A DNA stretch of 64,000 nt from Alkalitalea saponilacus (GTDB taxonomy: Bacteria > Bacteroidota > Bacteroidia > Bacteroidales > Marinilabiliaceae): NCBI RefSeq assembly GCF_900168165.1, contig NZ_FUYV01000009.1, positions 95,020 to 159,019 of the forward strand, read 5' to 3'. Below, piece after piece: positions 43,819 to 52,631 of the stretch (positions are counted from its first letter, which is position 1; each line of letters begins with the position of its first letter). The notes beneath the pieces were generated by a model that did not search any database, had not been told where the DNA came from, and saw nothing but the letters and a program-made list of their open reading frames with translations. The translations under genes were made by a program, and so were the position numbers.

Positions 43819-45000
43819 ATGTACAAATTATTCTTGTTTATATTCTGGTTGCAAATATTTCTTTTTTGGGGTTGTAAAACAGAATCAAAAACGACCATAG
43901 CACCAAAAGATATCGAAGTAATAAATCTGCAAGTGCCACAAGAAGAGAATTTTCTTAAGTCTTCCGATTACTTTGACAGCATTAAAATAGTTCCTCTTGA
44001 AACTACAGAAAAATCACTGATAGCATCTATTAACAGGCTCGTTGTTTCACATGATTATATTTATATTCTTGATAGGACAAGCAATAGTGTGTTGGCTTTT
44101 AACAACTGTGGAACTTTCTCATTCCGTATTAAGTCATTTGGAAGAGGGCCTGCAGAATATACACAAATTGGCGATTTTTGTGTAGATTTTGAGAATGAAA
44201 GAATAGTTGTATATGCTCATGCACCTATGAAACTGTTGTATTATGATCTTAAGGGAAATTTTCTTGCAGAAGATATGCTTGATGATATCTATAGCAATGT
44301 TATGGCTGTTGATGGTAAAATTATGCTGTTTGATATAGATCCCATTAAAAAGAAGTACGCATGGGTCAAACCTTATGGCTCAAATTCATTGAAAGGGTCT
44401 TATGAAATACCCGACTTTGTATTGAAGTTTGCATATCAGCGAACCGGATACCCCATGGTTTGTAAAAGCAATAGGCCTTATTTCTTTTCACCACTGGACT
44501 ATAATATCTATTTATGTACTAAAGATGGAATTGTGCCAAAATATCAATTAAATTTTAACGAAAATAGCATTGATATAAACTATTTAATGTCAGTAAATGA
44601 TAATGAAATTTCCAAATTATTTCAACTATGTAGCGAGAAGGAATTTGGGTTTTTCATCAGTAATTTTCGTGAAACAGATGATTATGTTATATTTAGATTT
44701 GAACCAGGCAAAACAGTAATTTACTCCAAGAAAAGCAGTACTGCGGAAGTATTTCGATGGCATAGAGAGGATATGGCTGCATTGGGTATGGGCATGTATT
44801 TTGCTCATGATGGAGACGATAATAACATACTCACTATAGTTGAAGCTCAGAACCTTCTAACACAATTTGAGCGTATCGGATGGAATCTTGAGCCATATAG
44901 AAATGATTTTCCACATTTTCAAAAAGTTGAAAATATTTTGGACTCAATTTCAGAAAATAGCAATCCTATTCTTGTGTTTTTTAAGTTTATCAGCAACTGA
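43819..45000 (+). CDS. Six-bladed beta-propeller lipoprotein (unit 3)
   Basis: A 393-residue lipoprotein with lipobox FLFWGCKT. The N-terminal DSIKIVPLETTEKSLIASI and the family motif FGRGPAEYTQIGDF (near residue 115) are as in the unit 2 and 4 proteins, and it ends in SNPILVFFKF. Regular strand-turn-strand spacing supports a six-bladed propeller. It follows the unit 3 peptide terminator. Confidence 0.8.
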   Translation: MYKLFLFIFWLQIFLFWGCKTESKTTIAPKDIEVINLQVPQEENFLKSSDYFDSIKIVPLETTEKSLIASINRLVVSHDYIYILDRTSNSVLAFNNCGTFSFRIKSFGRGPAEYTQIGDFCVDFENERIVVYAHAPMKLLYYDLKGNFLAEDMLDDIYSNVMAVDGKIMLFDIDPIKKKYAWVKPYGSNSLKGSYEIPDFVLKFAYQRTGYPMVCKSNRPYFFSPLDYNIYLCTKDGIVPKYQLNFNENSIDINYLMSVNDNEISKLFQLCSEKEFGFFISNFRETDDYVIFRFEPGKTVIYSKKSSTAEVFRWHREDMAALGMGMYFAHDGDDNNILTIVEAQNLLTQFERIGWNLEPYRNDFPHFQKVENILDSISENSNPILVFFKFISN

Positions 45001-45018
45001 TTGATAGAGATATGCCCC

Positions 45019-45315
45019 GTTGGCGCGAGTTTGAAACTCGTGCCTTTATTAGCCCTTAAACTTTTTTTAATTATTCTATAAACCCAAAACATCATCAACC
45101 CAAACATCAATGAAAAAGCACCTATTCCCATTAACACTAGCAATTCTATTCGTCTCCTGCTCCCAACCCTCTCAAACCGAAAAGGAACTATGGGAAGTAC
45201 TTCGCTGGCGCGAGTTTGCAACTCGTGCCTTTATGTCCTTAAATATTTTTATATAGAACCAAATCCCAATGAAAAAGCACCTATCCGCCGTTGGCGCGAG
45301 TTTGCAACTCGTGCC
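45019..45315. repeat. Three copies of a REP-like palindrome
   Basis: GTTGGCGCGAGTTTGAAACT at 45019-45044, a copy with GGCGCGAGTTTGCAACTCG at 45206-45229, and another at 45293-45315. Each forms a stem of about 10 bp (GGCGCGAGTT / AACTCGTGCC) and is followed by a TTAGCCCTTAAA or GTCCTTAAA segment from a thioredoxin-gene leader. Confidence 0.75.
45110..45203 (+). pseudogene. 5' fragment of a thioredoxin-fold lipoprotein gene
   Basis: Encodes MKKHLFPLTLAILFVSCSQ and SQTEKELWEVL, i.e. the signal, lipobox and first helix of the thioredoxin lipoprotein, then breaks off in a REP-like palindrome. A second, shorter fragment (ATGAAAAAGCACCTAT, 45269-45286) ends in the next palindrome. The intact gene follows at 45379. 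Tandem duplication with repeat invasion is the simplest explanation. Confidence 0.75.
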
Positions 45316-45378
45316 ATTGTGTCCTGAAACATTTTAATATTTCCTAATAAGTGAAAAGTATTATCAACACTAAAATAA

Positions 45379-45939
45379 ATGAAAAAGCACCTATTCCTGT
45401 TAGCACTAACAATCCTATTAGTCTCATGCTCCCAGTCCTCCCAAACCGAAAAGGAGTTGCGGGAAGTGCTTAACTCTCAACTCAACATTGATATATTCAA
45501 AACCATTCAACACCGGGATTCCCTCATCTCAATGCAACAGCTACGGGAGAAATACAACCATCTGTCAGTGGTTTATCTTCAGGATGGCTGTAGCCCCTGC
45601 TACCCCAAATTTGTGGAGTGGCATCAAAAAATGGAAGAGATGGACGAAATTCCGGGGCACACAGTTCTGTTTGTTATCCAAACATTAGGGTATGATAGTT
45701 TTATCAGAAAAGTAAGACGATTGGGAGAAGAAATTGATGAAAAATATTACATCATCATCGACCCCGATCATCAGTTTTTCATTAACAACAACCAAATTCC
45801 CGATTGGATCATGAACAGCTCCATGCTGATAGACAAAGAAAGCAAAATAAAAATGGTAGGCGCACCATGGATCAATGAAGATATGAAAACCCTGTTTTAT
45901 AATACTGTTATCAATGATAATAGATCGTTAGACTTTTAG
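45379..45939 (+). CDS. Thioredoxin-fold lipoprotein, CSPC (unit 3)
   Basis: A 186-residue intact member: signal MKKHLFLLALTILLVSCSQ (lipobox LLVSC), helix region QTEKELREVLNSQLNID, redox-type motif Cys71-Ser-Pro-Cys74 in DGCSPCYPKFVEWHQ, IIIDPDHQFFINNNQIPDW, and SSMLIDKESKIKMVGAPW. This is the best preserved of the four close homologues. Anchored on the periplasmic side or surface, it could oxidise or isomerise disulfides of the cysteine-bearing peptides (inference). Confidence 0.85.
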   Translation: MKKHLFLLALTILLVSCSQSSQTEKELREVLNSQLNIDIFKTIQHRDSLISMQQLREKYNHLSVVYLQDGCSPCYPKFVEWHQKMEEMDEIPGHTVLFVIQTLGYDSFIRKVRRLGEEIDEKYYIIIDPDHQFFINNNQIPDWIMNSSMLIDKESKIKMVGAPWINEDMKTLFYNTVINDNRSLDF

Positions 45940-46292
45940 ATTATTAGATGTTAGATAAATGCAAGCTCTTAATTATGAGTATATTGCATGCTTAGCAAGA
46001 AGTTTTACATGTGCCTGAAAATCAAGCAAATAGAAAATAATAACGAACTATTAAATGAATAACAATCCGTAAAACACATGATCTTTTATATAGTATAGTA
46101 TTGTGTTCTTGTGTTTTATATACGAAATTAAGCCGATTTAATTCATTTTTATTAAAAACATCTAATTTTAGAACATAATTATCTAAAACTATAAATCCAA
46201 AAACCAAATTCTTTGTAAATTTAGTTCACAATAAAATTTCAACCCTTTGATATTAAAGCTGTTTACATCAAAAACCTATAACTTAAATCCTA
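45940..46292 (+). promoter_or_regulatory. Upstream region of the unit 4 ligase gene
   Basis: A 353-bp gap without a gene. From about 46095 it is related to 35215-35405 upstream of unit 2. No exact TTTG-N19-TAnnTTTG promoter or C tract was found, so units 2 and 4 seem to use a different promoter from units 0, 1 and 3. Confidence 0.4.
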
Positions 46293-48401
46293 ATGATTAA
46301 CCCATCCATTAACCATAATTCGAAAATTAAATACACTACCTTTAGTATAATATACTTTCAGATAATAATAGTGGCTGCACTTTTTGCTACTGTGTTTTTG
46401 GCAAAAGGTGGCTTGTTTAATGCCCTTGTTACGGTAAAACAATATGGGCTTGAGCAGGTTGCTTTAATCTCCGCGCTTTTTCTGGTTATATCTTTCCCTT
46501 TTATTAGAACTATCCGTCTTACTATAGCGGATACTTTTGTTCTACTTTTTGCTATCTGGTACATTTTTAATGAAATAATAATATCTGGCACACCGTTTCG
46601 TTCTGCCGGGCATATCTACTTTGATGTTATACTATGGATGGTGGTTTACCTTTTTGTGCGAGGAGTCTCACATCAGCTTGTGTTTGTTTGGGGCATAGCC
46701 ATTGTTTGGATGATTGTAACAATAATGCAGACAGGCTTAGGTTTGTTGCAACTGTATGGATTTGAAGACTCCTATCACGGACTTTTTTCAATTACCGGTA
46801 CATTCCACAATCCCGGACCGTTTTCGGGGTTCGTGGTGAGTGGGTTACCAGTGGCATTGGGGGTTTTGTGTTACACTAATTGTTACACAGAGGTGAAACG
46901 AAGTGAAATTCCGCTAAAGCGGAAAAACAGAGGAGACACAGAGAGACACGGAGGGTATTATTTAAAATGGGCTGGCATCACCCTACCCTATGATTTAATC
47001 GCCAAATACGCTATCCAGACTTTGGCATGGATAACACTAGTATCAGTTTTGCTGGTATTGCCGCCAGCTCAATCACGTGCGGCTTGGATTGCAGGAATTG
47101 TTGGGTGTTTGTATGTTGTTATAGCCTATCCGGGAATCCTGCCAATTAGAGACAACCTATTCAACCGCATAAAAAAAATAAGTTTTCCGGTACGTGCATT
47201 ATTTTTCGCAGCATTTCTGCTCATGACTACCGCCTCCGTGGCCGGACTATACATCATGAAACAAGGCTCAGCCGATGGCCGCTTGCTCATGTGGCAGGTA
47301 ACTTCCCAACTAATAAAAGAGCGCCCCATTACCGGACACGGCACAGGAGCTTTCAACGCCCATTACATGAACGAACAGGCCAACTGGTTCGCATCCGGCA
47401 GAGGCACAGAAGCCCAGGCCATGGTAGCCGGCTCACCCGAAGCCCCCTTCAACGAACCACTAAAACTCTGGCTCGAAAAAGGACTCATTGGAATATTGAT
47501 AGCCGGAGGAATTCTATATCTTATATTTTTCAAAAAAAGAACCAACAACCAAAAACTCTCAACCAACAACATTAAACTTCAAACCTCAAACTTTGAAACC
47601 CATAACCATAAACTCACAACTATAAACTATCAACCATCAACCCAGAACTATCAACTATCAACCATCAACCCTGAACTCTCAACCGCAATAAAAGGAGCCC
47701 TCTTCACAGTTTTGACCTTCAGCCTATTCTCCTACCCTTTCGACATCAGTTCATTCACCCTGCAACTGGTCGTTTTAGTAGCAATATTGGCAGGCACCAC
47801 CAAAACAGTGTTTAGCATTACAGGAGGAAAAGTACTGTTTCTGACAATTCCGGTAGCCATGCTATTAATCGCTGCAACTATCCATTTAGTACCCCAGCGA
47901 CAAACACATTATCAAGCCATGAAAACCTGGCAGGAAGCCGACCGATTTTACAATATGAGAAGTTACAACATAGCAGCAGAGGCTTACGAAGAAGCTTTCC
48001 CGGTGCTCCAAACCACCGGACTGTTCCTGCAAATGTACGGCAAAGCCCTCAGCATGGACGAGCAATACCAAAAAAGCAACGAAATACTGGCCTTGGCACA
48101 ACAACGCTTCAGCAGCCAAATCATCCAAAACGCATTGGGCGACAACCACAAAGCCCTGGGCAATTACCCGGAAGCCGAAGCCGCCTATATCAAAAGCGCA
48201 AACATGAACCCATCATTACTATTACCAAAATATTTACTGGCCAAACTTTATACCGAAAGCGGCCAACATCATAAAGCACAACAAACCGCCGAAGAGATTC
48301 TTAACAGCCCGGTAAAAGTTGAGTCCTCGGCGACTAGAGAGATAATTAACGAAATGAAATCAGTTATCAATGAGCAGTTATCAGTCATCAGTGAACAGTG
48401 A
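46293..48401 (+). CDS. O-antigen-ligase-like membrane protein with TPRs (unit 4)
   Basis: A 702-residue protein and the best reference copy. It starts MINPSINHNSKIKYTTFSII. Motifs are SITGTFHNPGPFSGFVVSGL, LPPAQSRAAWIAGIVG, GSADGRLLMWQVTSQLIKE, RPITGHGTGAFNAHY (note H where the others have L) and FNEPLKLWLEKGLIGI. The heptad-derived loop (about 395-465), three helices and C-terminal TPRs (EAYEEAFPVLQTTGLFLQMY; NYPEAEAAYIKSANMNPSL) follow. The C-terminal SVINEQLSVISEQ is read from CAGT repeats. The gene's first half pairs with unit 2 and its second half with units 1 and 3, a mosaic pattern. Confidence 0.86.
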   Translation: MINPSINHNSKIKYTTFSIIYFQIIIVAALFATVFLAKGGLFNALVTVKQYGLEQVALISALFLVISFPFIRTIRLTIADTFVLLFAIWYIFNEIIISGTPFRSAGHIYFDVILWMVVYLFVRGVSHQLVFVWGIAIVWMIVTIMQTGLGLLQLYGFEDSYHGLFSITGTFHNPGPFSGFVVSGLPVALGVLCYTNCYTEVKRSEIPLKRKNRGDTERHGGYYLKWAGITLPYDLIAKYAIQTLAWITLVSVLLVLPPAQSRAAWIAGIVGCLYVVIAYPGILPIRDNLFNRIKKISFPVRALFFAAFLLMTTASVAGLYIMKQGSADGRLLMWQVTSQLIKERPITGHGTGAFNAHYMNEQANWFASGRGTEAQAMVAGSPEAPFNEPLKLWLEKGLIGILIAGGILYLIFFKKRTNNQKLSTNNIKLQTSNFETHNHKLTTINYQPSTQNYQLSTINPELSTAIKGALFTVLTFSLFSYPFDISSFTLQLVVLVAILAGTTKTVFSITGGKVLFLTIPVAMLLIAATIHLVPQRQTHYQAMKTWQEADRFYNMRSYNIAAEAYEEAFPVLQTTGLFLQMYGKALSMDEQYQKSNEILALAQQRFSSQIIQNALGDNHKALGNYPEAEAAYIKSANMNPSLLLPKYLLAKLYTESGQHHKAQQTAEEILNSPVKVESSATREIINEMKSVINEQLSVISEQ

Positions 48402-48487
48402 ACAGTGAACAGTGAGCAGTGAGTTAACTAACTAAACACTGGTAACTGGTAACTGGTAACTGATAACTGGTAACTGAACACTGATTT
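48360..48487. repeat. NNNCAGT/ACTGNNN heptad hairpin (unit 4)
   Basis: Left arm CAGTTATCAGTCATCAGTG with four further CAGTGA units, centre GAGTTAACTAACTAA, right arm of ACTGGTA and ACTGATA units. It overlaps the end of the ligase gene. Confidence 0.8.
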
Positions 48488-48491
48488 TTCT

Positions 48492-48739
48492 GGGAAAAAG
48501 AAGAGGAAGCCCCTAAGCTCTCCAGCCCACGCTTCCTCTTCCGACTCCCTCCAAACTTAAAAAAGAAAGGAGGCTTTAATGATGACGTAAAGATAATGAA
48601 TTTAGAACACACGGTATTTCATTTACACGTGGTTTCGAAAAATGCATCTGCAAGGCAGTTATGCATTTTAGTTTACTACTAATTGAAAAACGGCTGTTAA
48701 TGTAAACAGCTAAAATTTAAATCATTAATCTTTATAATT
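48492..48739 (+). promoter_or_regulatory. Structured peptide leader with Shine-Dalgarno mini-ORF (unit 4)
   Basis: GAAGAGGAAGC (48500-48510) pairs with GCTTCCTCTTC (48531-48541). AGAAAGGAGG (48564-48573) precedes the mini-ORF. The later hairpins (AAAATGCA/TGCATTTT around CTGCAAGGCAG; ACGGCTGTT/AACAGCT) are retained while linker sequence varies. Confidence 0.7.
48579..48590 (+). CDS. Three-codon leader ORF, MMT-stop (unit 4)
   Basis: ATGATGACGTAA, 5 nt after AGAAAGGAGG, identical to the unit 3 mini-ORF. Confidence 0.4.
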   Translation: MMT

Positions 48740-49249
48740 ATGAAAAATAAGTTGATTTTTGTAATTGCAACAGGTTTTTTCGCAGCGGCAACTGTATTGA
48801 ATATGAATATGTTACAAATGACTAATATTGGAGATGTTTCGTTGGAAAACATGATTAATGTAGCCAATGCCACCCCGGAAATTGATGGTGGATTATTAGA
48901 TGAATTTACTGTATATGGTTCTTCTACTTATAATGGAGGATCTGGATCTGCAACAATTCTTTGGCTTCAAGTTTGGATGCAGGATGTCTATAATCCTACA
49001 CAACAGGAAATAGATAATATGAGAAGAGATTTAGCAAAACCTAGAAGTGAGCAAGATCGAACATTTACTTATTACAATGCGTCCCATGCTTTTAGCATAA
49101 GTATCGGTGCAATGTATAAAGGCGGGACTGGTCAGGCCGGATATACTTATGGTGCACCAAGCGGAAGCAATACAGTCACAAGGAAATGTTGTGGTGACGA
49201 TTTTTGGCAGCGATGCACACATCTGCCGCCTTGTGAGGCATACATGTAA
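48740..49249 (+). CDS. NVEALA-type secreted protein, long form (unit 4)
   Basis: At 169 residues this is the longest product of the family here. The signal MKNKLIFVIATGFFAAATVL and NMNMLQMTNIGDVSLENM are conserved, and INVANATPE is the closest match in the window to the literal NVEALA motif. The tail is Gly/Ser/Thr/Tyr-rich (GSSTYNGGSGSATILWLQ; YKGGTGQAGYTYGAPSGSN) and ends with four cysteines (RKCCGDDFWQRC, PPCEAYM). It looks like a small folded domain more than a short peptide; no known fold is recognised. Confidence 0.8.
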   Translation: MKNKLIFVIATGFFAAATVLNMNMLQMTNIGDVSLENMINVANATPEIDGGLLDEFTVYGSSTYNGGSGSATILWLQVWMQDVYNPTQQEIDNMRRDLAKPRSEQDRTFTYYNASHAFSISIGAMYKGGTGQAGYTYGAPSGSNTVTRKCCGDDFWQRCTHLPPCEAYM

Positions 49250-49300
49250 GTTAAAGAGTTTTTGTCTACATTTTATGACTAAAGTTCATTTAACATTTTT

Positions 49301-49323
49301 GCCCTTCCCAACATGGGAAGGGC
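49301..49323 (+). terminator. Stem-loop after unit 4 peptide
   Basis: A perfect 10-bp stem GCCCTTCCCA / TGGGAAGGGC with loop ACA lies 51 bp after the stop. It lacks a trailing U run. Confidence 0.65.
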
Positions 49324-49386
49324 GTTCTCAAGTAATAAATAATCTTTACAACCAATTTTAACAGCAATACAATAAATGTTCTTAAT

Positions 49387-50550
49387 ATGAAAAAGTCAAT
49401 AATACTTATAATGCCTTTATTGATTTTAGGTGCCTGTGTTATAAATCAATCCGAAAAACAGCAAGATGTTCCTGTTATCAAGTTAAGGTACGATGAAACC
49501 AAGACAGTGAAAATGTCTGACTTTGTGAAATCTAATAATGTTATTCTCCTTGATGATACTGATGAAACCTATATTGGGAACATCTCCAAAATCGATATAG
49601 TTGACAGTTTAATTGTTGTAACCGATATCTCCACACATGCAGTGTTAATCTATAATTTTGAAGGTAAACTTATGAATTCCATAAAAAAGCATGGCAGAGG
49701 TCCAGAGGAATTTTTGAGCATCCAATCAACTTGGGTAAATCCTGATACCAAAGAAATATCTATTTATGATCGAAGCCAACATAAAATTCTGTTTTTCAAT
49801 CTGAATGGTGATTTTGTTAGACAAATGCGTTCACCACCATATATTTGTGCATTTGCATTTAATTCTGATGAATATAGTTACTTTTATAGAAGCATGGATG
49901 GATTCCCTGATGACAATATGCAACCTTCAAATTTTCATTTATTAATGACCTCACGAGATTCCCTAAGGTTAGATATGAAACGAGATTTTTTCATGGATAA
50001 TGCAAGCCATATGCCATATGAGAGGTTTTGCAGAAGCAAAAACGCAATTTTACTACTAACCCCACAGGAACAATCTATTTATGAGCTTTCAGGAATGACA
50101 AAGAAATTAAAATATCGAGTAGAATTAGCTCCGAACCCGGACTGGGAAAATGAAAACTATAGGTCTATCAAAACATATCAAGATTTTAGGGACAGAAAAA
50201 ATACTAGAATGGGCAATTTAGGAGGTCTTTACTTTATGGCTTCGGACAGATATATGCTATTTACTTTCGGCAAAAGAAGAACTTCAGATGTTTCAGACCA
50301 ATTTTACGCTATATATGATATGGAAAAAGACCAAGTGAAATTATCATTTCGACAAAAGATAAATGACATTGAAGGATTTACTGGATTTTTAGCCCCATTT
50401 TTTTTTAATGATTCACTTTGGATCACACCAATCCATCAGTATCAAATTGATAACGAATCATTGAAGGCTGCTGGGGAATATTATAGTATTGATTTCAGCA
50501 AATCCATTAATCCGATCTTAGTAATCTCTAAACTTAATTTTAATGAATAG
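49387..50550 (+). CDS. Six-bladed beta-propeller lipoprotein (unit 4)
   Basis: A 387-residue lipoprotein, lipobox LLILGACVI. KSNNVILLDDTDETYIGNIS and the motif HGRGPEEFLSIQ (near residue 103) identify the family; the C terminus is INPILVISKLNF. The last 8 bases overlap the start of the next gene, a thioredoxin-fold lipoprotein, so these two are translationally coupled in this unit. No catalytic residues are evident. Confidence 0.8.
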   Translation: MKKSIILIMPLLILGACVINQSEKQQDVPVIKLRYDETKTVKMSDFVKSNNVILLDDTDETYIGNISKIDIVDSLIVVTDISTHAVLIYNFEGKLMNSIKKHGRGPEEFLSIQSTWVNPDTKEISIYDRSQHKILFFNLNGDFVRQMRSPPYICAFAFNSDEYSYFYRSMDGFPDDNMQPSNFHLLMTSRDSLRLDMKRDFFMDNASHMPYERFCRSKNAILLLTPQEQSIYELSGMTKKLKYRVELAPNPDWENENYRSIKTYQDFRDRKNTRMGNLGGLYFMASDRYMLFTFGKRRTSDVSDQFYAIYDMEKDQVKLSFRQKINDIEGFTGFLAPFFFNDSLWITPIHQYQIDNESLKAAGEYYSIDFSKSINPILVISKLNFNE

Positions 50551-51019
50551 GTATATCAATTTAATAGCGATACTGATTTCAGTTTATAGTTGTGTGAATA
50601 GAAATAAATCGACATTTGAAATCGAAAATCTGGATGAAAACTCTAAAGTCGAGATGAAAGAATATTTCAATTCACATTCTCATGCCTTAATATTTACAAT
50701 TGATCAGAAGAGTGCGTGCGAAATTTGTGTTTTGCATATTTTAAATAGACTAAGCTACTTAAATTCTGATGTGATGCATGTGTTTATCGATGGCTTGGAT
50801 AATGATTCTGATGTTGCTTTAGGTTTCGTAAAACTCCCAGAACGCATTAAACACTTAAATAATATGAAAACAGATGAACCGTTTTTATGTATAATTGATT
50901 CAACTTATTTCGCGTCACATTATTTCGTGCCGAAAATGGAAAAACCTCAATTATTAGAAAGGTACTTAAAAGATGTCATGCCGAAAATCATAAATAATAA
51001 AATAGTTGAACAAGATTAA
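50543..51019 (+). CDS. Divergent thioredoxin-fold lipoprotein, CEIC (unit 4)
   Basis: A 158-residue lipoprotein (lipobox LISVYSCVN). It has a CxxC pair, Cys59-Glu-Ile-Cys62 in QKSACEICVLHILNRL, followed by VFIDGLDNDSDVALGF and FLCIIDSTYFASHYF. The order of CxxC, strand, helix and the later DSTY strand parallels the thioredoxin-type genes of other units, but sequence identity is low and the CxPC proline is missing. It occupies the same place, after the propeller gene, and is 37 bp before the RND adaptor. A redox partner for the unit 4 product is inferred. Confidence 0.65.
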   Translation: MNRYINLIAILISVYSCVNRNKSTFEIENLDENSKVEMKEYFNSHSHALIFTIDQKSACEICVLHILNRLSYLNSDVMHVFIDGLDNDSDVALGFVKLPERIKHLNNMKTDEPFLCIIDSTYFASHYFVPKMEKPQLLERYLKDVMPKIINNKIVEQD

Positions 51020-51056
51020 GCTGTGAAACATAAACAGTAACAAACAAATAAAACCC

Positions 51057-52127
51057 ATGAAACACCTAACATCCCTATTCATCCCATTCATCCTCTACGC
51101 CTGCTCCACCTCCTCTGCCGGCGATGCATCCGAATCTGAAGCGGCTGAAACCGCCAGGCTCTCTTATGTTGAACCGTCCGTTACCGAGGTGGGGACTGTG
51201 ACAGCCCGAAAGGCCGATTTCGAACTGGAGCTGGTCAGCAATGGCCGTTTGGAGGCGCAGCGCAAGGCCGTGGTGCCTTTCAGGGTGCAAGAACAGATCG
51301 ATGCAGTATATGTAATGGAGGGCGAGACCGTCTCTGCCGGACAGGTACTTGGCAGTGTAGATCCCTTTACCTATCAAAAGCGTATGGACGATGCCAATAA
51401 CCGCTACCTCCAGGCACTCATCGATCTGGAAGACCGCCTGCTGGGCTATGGCCACCAACTCAGTGACACAGCCCAGGTACCAGAAAACATCATGAAGATG
51501 GCACGCATTCGCAGTGGTTACAATGCGGCGGCTATTGCGGTGGAGGAAGCCAAACGCAACCTGGAACAAACCACCATTAAGGCACCGGTGGGTGGGGTGG
51601 TCACCAACCTGGAGGCACGCATCCACAACCCCTCCAATGCCTTTCAAAAGTTTTGCGAAATACTGGATCTAAACACCATGCACCTTGTGTTTCATCTGTT
51701 AGAGACAGAACTCTCCGGTATAAAAAACGGGCAAACAGTAGAACTCACACCCTTTGCTCTGCCGGGAGAATCCTTCAGAGGCAGAGTCACCAGCATCAAC
51801 CCTGCGGTGGATGAAAGAGGCATGGTTCGCATCACCGCCACCGTCCCCAACCCCGGTCATCGACTCATGGATGGGATGAACGCCCGCGTATTACTAAAAA
51901 ACTCGATCCCCGACTGCCTCGTCATCCCCAAAGAGGCCGTTCTGTATCGCCAAAACCGCCAGGTCGTATTCATTTACGAAAATGGTAAAGCCATCTGGAA
52001 ATACGTCGAGACCAGCCACGAAAACTCCACCCACGTCACCATCACCGACGGACTGGAAGAGGGGATGGAAGTGATCTTTGAGAATAATTTGAATCTTGCA
52101 CACGAAAGTCAAGTTACGCGGAGATGA
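51057..52127 (+). CDS. RND efflux periplasmic adaptor lipoprotein
   Basis: A 356-residue HlyD/AcrA-type membrane-fusion protein with lipobox ILYACSTSS. Lipoyl half-motifs flank a short hairpin: VVPFRVQEQIDAVYVMEGET with VSAGQVLGSVDPF on one side and NLEQTTIKAPVGGVVTNLEA on the other. The beta-barrel (VELTPFALPGESFRGRV) and membrane-proximal domains follow. It links the two RND permeases to the TolC-like channel. Its 5' end is duplicated and broken at 34833. Confidence 0.92.
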   Translation: MKHLTSLFIPFILYACSTSSAGDASESEAAETARLSYVEPSVTEVGTVTARKADFELELVSNGRLEAQRKAVVPFRVQEQIDAVYVMEGETVSAGQVLGSVDPFTYQKRMDDANNRYLQALIDLEDRLLGYGHQLSDTAQVPENIMKMARIRSGYNAAAIAVEEAKRNLEQTTIKAPVGGVVTNLEARIHNPSNAFQKFCEILDLNTMHLVFHLLETELSGIKNGQTVELTPFALPGESFRGRVTSINPAVDERGMVRITATVPNPGHRLMDGMNARVLLKNSIPDCLVIPKEAVLYRQNRQVVFIYENGKAIWKYVETSHENSTHVTITDGLEEGMEVIFENNLNLAHESQVTRR

Positions 52128-52226
52128 TTTTGTTACACAGAGAGCACTGAGGAGGCACGGAGCTGCATGGAGTTTTCATTAATTTCTCTGTGTATTCTCC
52201 CTGAACTTCAGTGTAATATTTAATTT
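52128..52226. repeat. CACAGAG/CTCCGTG-type repeat left of the GxxExxY gene
   Basis: GTTACACAGAGAGCACTGAGG and TTTCTCTGTGTATTCTCC form an inverted pair between the adaptor and the GxxExxY gene. Confidence 0.65.
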
Positions 52227-52631
52227 ATGGCAACCTCTATATACCTTTATAATAATGAAATGAAACATGCTCTAATTACTGAAAAGATAATTCATTGCGC
52301 CTTAGAGGTTCATAGAACTTTGGGGCCAGGTTTACTCGAGTCTGCTTATGAAGAGTGTTTGTGCTACGAACTTCAAAATGCAGGTCTACAAGTTGCTCGA
52401 CAATGCCCGGTTCCAATATCATACAAAGCTATTAAACTGGAATGTGGATACAGAATAGATTTATTGGTTGAAGATAAAGTAGTGGTTGAATTAAAAGTAG
52501 TTGAAGAACTACACGAAGTTCATGAAGCCCAGATTTTAACATATATGCGATTTGCAGAAAAGAAGGTTGGTCTATTGATAAATTTTAATGTGAAACTATT
52601 GAAGCATGGTATTAAGAGGTATGTTTTATAA
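52227..52631 (+). CDS. GxxExxY family protein
   Basis: A 134-residue protein of the GxxExxY family (PD-(D/E)XK_3, PF13366-like). The eponymous motif is in HRTLGPGLLESAYEECLCYE; RIDLLVEDKVVVELKVVEEL carries the D...ExK nuclease-like core, followed by the Q of EAQILTYMR. A downstream Met at residue 12 (MKHALITEKIIH) could be the true start. Function is unsettled in the literature I know; a nuclease-like fold is apparent. It interrupts the efflux operon and has repeats on both sides, so it looks like a passenger. Confidence 0.88.
   Translation: MATSIYLYNNEMKHALITEKIIHCALEVHRTLGPGLLESAYEECLCYELQNAGLQVARQCPVPISYKAIKLECGYRIDLLVEDKVVVELKVVEELHEVHEAQILTYMRFAEKKVGLLINFNVKLLKHGIKRYVL

Noticed and set aside
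46358..46591. Antisense frames of 60-95 codons conserved between ligase gene copies
   Set aside because: They recur only because the sense genes are paralogous; they have no own start signals or protein features.
23120..51019. RiPP cluster of the lanthipeptide or radical-SAM type
   Set aside because: Cysteine-rich peptides are present but no LanM/LanB, YcaO, radical-SAM maturase or peptidase-type ABC exporter is encoded nearby; hydE and hydG are distant and belong to hydrogenase maturation.
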